Origin: JACKII01 sp041687435 | Lineage (GTDB): Bacteria > Pseudomonadota > Alphaproteobacteria > Bin95 | DNA length: 23,410 nucleotides | Direction: 5' to 3' | NCBI GenBank assembly: GCA_041687435.1 | Contig: JAWLBX010000036.1 | Coordinates: forward strand, 1-23,410 | Part shown: positions 21,302 to 23,410 of the stretch, piece after piece | Numbering within the stretch: position 1 is the stretch's first letter | How the letters are laid out: every line of letters starts with the position of its first letter | Position numbers and translations under genes: made by a program | The notes under the pieces: model-generated | Told to the model about the DNA's origin: nothing | What the model saw: the letters and a program-made list of their open reading frames with translations, nothing else | The model's database searches: none

Positions 21302-23410
21302 ATGAGTGACGTAAACAGATTGCCGGCCGATACTGTTGAGTATTGGGGTGCCGTGCTCGATCAGCTGCCATCGGATCCGCTGTTTCTTAATGGCCAGCAA
21401 TGGCACTTGAACAATCCGACCTATCCGGCCAGCGACATGAACGTCACAGCCGTATGGGACGATTACCGCGGCGGCGGTATCACCATCGGCGTCATCGATG
21501 ACGGTGTTGAATACACCCATCCGGACCTCGCCGCGAACAGCGACCCAACGCTAGGCGCCAACTTTGTCACCGCGGACATCGGCGCGCCGTCGAATGGCGC
21601 GGCCTATCTTTCGAGCGATAAGCATGGCACGCAGGTGGCCGGTGTCATAGCCGCCGATGACAACGGCATCTATGGGGTTGGCGTCGCGCCCGACGCAACC
21701 ATTGCTGGCTTGCGGATCGGCTTCGGCGCGTCAGGATCGCTCGGCCAGATCGAGGATGCGTTCATAGCGGCCAAGAATTTCGATATCGTCAATAACAGCT
21801 GGTCCTATGGCGGTTTCTTTTTTGACAATTTCAGCGATGCGGACTCTTTCGGCACTGGCCAGAATCCATTCTTCGCGGTCAATAATGCCCTGATCGCTGC
21901 TGTTGACGAGGGCCGGGGCGGGCTCGGAACGGTGTTCACCTTTGCCGCCGGTAACGACCGCGCATCCGGGCAGGACGTGAATTATCACGGCTTTCAGAGC
22001 TCCCCCCATACGATTGCCGTGGCCGGTCACACCAAGTTCAACGCCGACTATTCCGCCTCCACGCCGGGCGCAGCGGTGCTGGTCTCCGGGCCGGGCCAGT
22101 CAGTACGTACGACCGACCGGGAAGGCGGTGCCGGCAGCACCAGCGGCGACACGGTGCAGGTCAGCGGCACCTCGTTTGCGGCGCCGGCGGTGGCGGGCGT
22201 CGTCGCATTGATGCTGGATGCCAATCCCAGCCTCGGCTACCGCGACGTGCAGGAAATCCTGACGCTAAGCAGCAAGCTGATCGACCCGGCAAGCGACGCA
22301 TGGGCGATCAATGGCTCCGGCAATTGGAATGGCGGCGGCCGGCATGTAAGCCACGAACTGGGCTTTGGCGCGGTCGACGCCTTCAATGCCGTGCGTCTGG
22401 CTGAGACTTGGACCATGCAAGCCACGTTCGGCAATCTCGTGACGGCAACGGCAATGCAGGACTTTGGCGGCAATATCGGGCTCACAAGCCCGATTGTTGC
22501 CACCATGACCGTAGCCGATATCGCGTTCGATCTGGATCAGGTGGTCGTTAACGTCGACATGGCGCACGGATATATCGGCGATTTGATTGTCAGCCTGGAA
22601 GCCCCCTCCGGTACCGTGTCGACATTGATGAACCGGCCGGGGCTTGGCGCGGCGACTGCATCGGTCGGAATCAACGAGTTTGAGTTCACCAGCGTCCAGT
22701 ACTGGGACGAGGCGATTGCCGGCGATTGGACCTTGACCGTTCAGGATGCCGGCAGCGGTGGCAGCGGTTTCGTGTCTGGCTGGTCGCTGGACTTTCTCGG
22801 CGATCTCTATACCGGTGACGATACCTATTATTACACCGGCGAGTGGGCCAGCTATGGCGCGGAGGCTGCCCGCCAGACGGTTGTGGATACTGGCGGAACC
22901 GATACGTTAAATTTTGCCGCCATTGCCGATGCCGTGACGTTCAATCTAGGCGCTGGCAGCGTGAACACGCTGCTGGGTCACAGCCTTGCCATCGACGCAA
23001 CGACGGTGATTGAGAACGCCGTGGGCGGCGATGGCAACGACAGTCTCACGGGCAACGCCAGTGACAATCATCTGCGCGGCATGCGTGGCGACGATATCCT
23101 GGAGGGCGGGCGCGGTGATGATCTGATAGACGGCGGCAGCGGCGAGGATACGGCGGTGTTTTCCCGCGTTCGTGCCGATTACCATGTGACGGCAGAACCT
23201 GATGGCAGCTACACCATCGCTGCTACTGCCGGCAGTGACGGGACGGATAGGCTTTTCGGGATTGAGTTCGTGGCGTTTGCCGATGGCACCGTCAGTGTTG
23301 CCGATCTGCTCGCACCCCCGGTTGTCCTTGCCCCCGACCCCGATCCCACCCCCGCAGTTCCGGAGGTGACGATCAATGGCACGGCGGCGGGCGGCGAGAC
23401 CGTCAGCGGC
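21302..23410 (+). CDS. Kexin-like S8 serine protease with P-domain and RTX repeats (3' end outside window)
   Basis: The frame from ATG 21302 (agaggag 8 bases upstream) stays open to the last base: 703 codons, gene continues. Residues ~30-370 are a subtilase domain with the full triad: D66 in GVIDDGVEYTHPDL, H108 in DKHGTQVAGV and S291 in SGTSFAAPAVAG, with oxyanion Asn N218 in FAAGNDRA. The DDG and DKHGT forms resemble kexin/proprotein-convertase S8B members. Residues ~400-500 form the matching P-domain (AHGYIGDLIVSLEAPSGT, GDWTLTVQDAGSGGSG). A Gly/Asp-rich segment (~575-618) holds RTX-type Ca2+-binding nonapeptides (GGDGNDSLTG, RGDDILEGGRGDDLIDGG). A post-RTX beta module ends in ADGTVSVADLL, then a Pro/Asp linker. 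There is no Sec signal at the N-terminus, and RTX proteins are usually exported by type I secretion, so secretion by that route is inferred. The transporter is not in the window. Confidence 0.92.
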   Translation, partial: MSDVNRLPADTVEYWGAVLDQLPSDPLFLNGQQWHLNNPTYPASDMNVTAVWDDYRGGGITIGVIDDGVEYTHPDLAANSDPTLGANFVTADIGAPSNGAAYLSSDKHGTQVAGVIAADDNGIYGVGVAPDATIAGLRIGFGASGSLGQIEDAFIAAKNFDIVNNSWSYGGFFFDNFSDADSFGTGQNPFFAVNNALIAAVDEGRGGLGTVFTFAAGNDRASGQDVNYHGFQSSPHTIAVAGHTKFNADYSASTPGAAVLVSGPGQSVRTTDREGGAGSTSGDTVQVSGTSFAAPAVAGVVALMLDANPSLGYRDVQEILTLSSKLIDPASDAWAINGSGNWNGGGRHVSHELGFGAVDAFNAVRLAETWTMQATFGNLVTATAMQDFGGNIGLTSPIVATMTVADIAFDLDQVVVNVDMAHGYIGDLIVSLEAPSGTVSTLMNRPGLGAATASVGINEFEFTSVQYWDEAIAGDWTLTVQDAGSGGSGFVSGWSLDFLGDLYTGDDTYYYTGEWASYGAEAARQTVVDTGGTDTLNFAAIADAVTFNLGAGSVNTLLGHSLAIDATTVIENAVGGDGNDSLTGNASDNHLRGMRGDDILEGGRGDDLIDGGSGEDTAVFSRVRADYHVTAEPDGSYTIAATAGSDGTDRLFGIEFVAFADGTVSVADLLAPPVVLAPDPDPTPAVPEVTINGTAAGGETVSG

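Overview
The window (23,410 bases, high GC outside one short AT-rich stretch) looks like a chromosomal segment of a free-living Gram-negative proteobacterium, most likely an alphaproteobacterium. This placement is an inference. It rests on the codon bias, a complete LivKHMGF-type ABC transporter next to scattered small-molecule catabolic genes, lipoprotein and OmpA-type envelope proteins, and an RTX-type exoprotein. No rRNA, tRNA, CRISPR array, transposase or integrase was seen.

Region 1 (1-5932, + strand) is an envelope/exoprotein module. It opens inside a giant repeat-rich adhesin-like protein that carries about 210-base tandem repeats and, unusually, ends in an OmpA-type peptidoglycan-binding domain. 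A strong terminator separates it from a lipoprotein made of TPR-like helices and an intact CHAT (caspase-like) protease domain. A plausible reading is a surface or periplasm-tethered exoprotein with a dedicated envelope protease.

Region 2 (6008-15718) is a catabolic patchwork. A minus-strand operon (two COG2159-type amidohydrolases, then a Rieske protein) is divergent from a thiolase with a good sigma70-type promoter. A Sulfotransfer_4-type sulfotransferase follows on the minus strand. Next is a minus-strand operon of a cyclase/kynurenine-formamidase-like hydrolase, a convincing phosphonoacetate hydrolase (PhnA) and a second alkaline-phosphatase-superfamily hydrolase. Divergent from the cyclase are a zinc-less quinone oxidoreductase-type dehydrogenase and a cupin.

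Region 3 (15785-20400, - strand) is a five-gene high-affinity ABC importer: binding protein, two permeases and two ATPases. A perfect 11-bp hairpin lies between the binding-protein gene and the first permease gene. The importer may bring in the substrate of the region 2 enzymes, but the substrate cannot be read from sequence.

Region 4 (20401-23410) starts with a non-coding stretch containing a strongly AT-rich block (about 24% GC by hand count over 20581-20700). It continues with a short frameshifted relic of an RTX-protein C-terminus and then a kexin-like S8 protease with a P-domain and RTX repeats, which runs off the window end. The relic and the intact gene share the same C-terminal sequence pattern, so this looks like an exoprotease locus shaped by duplication and decay, possibly acquired horizontally.
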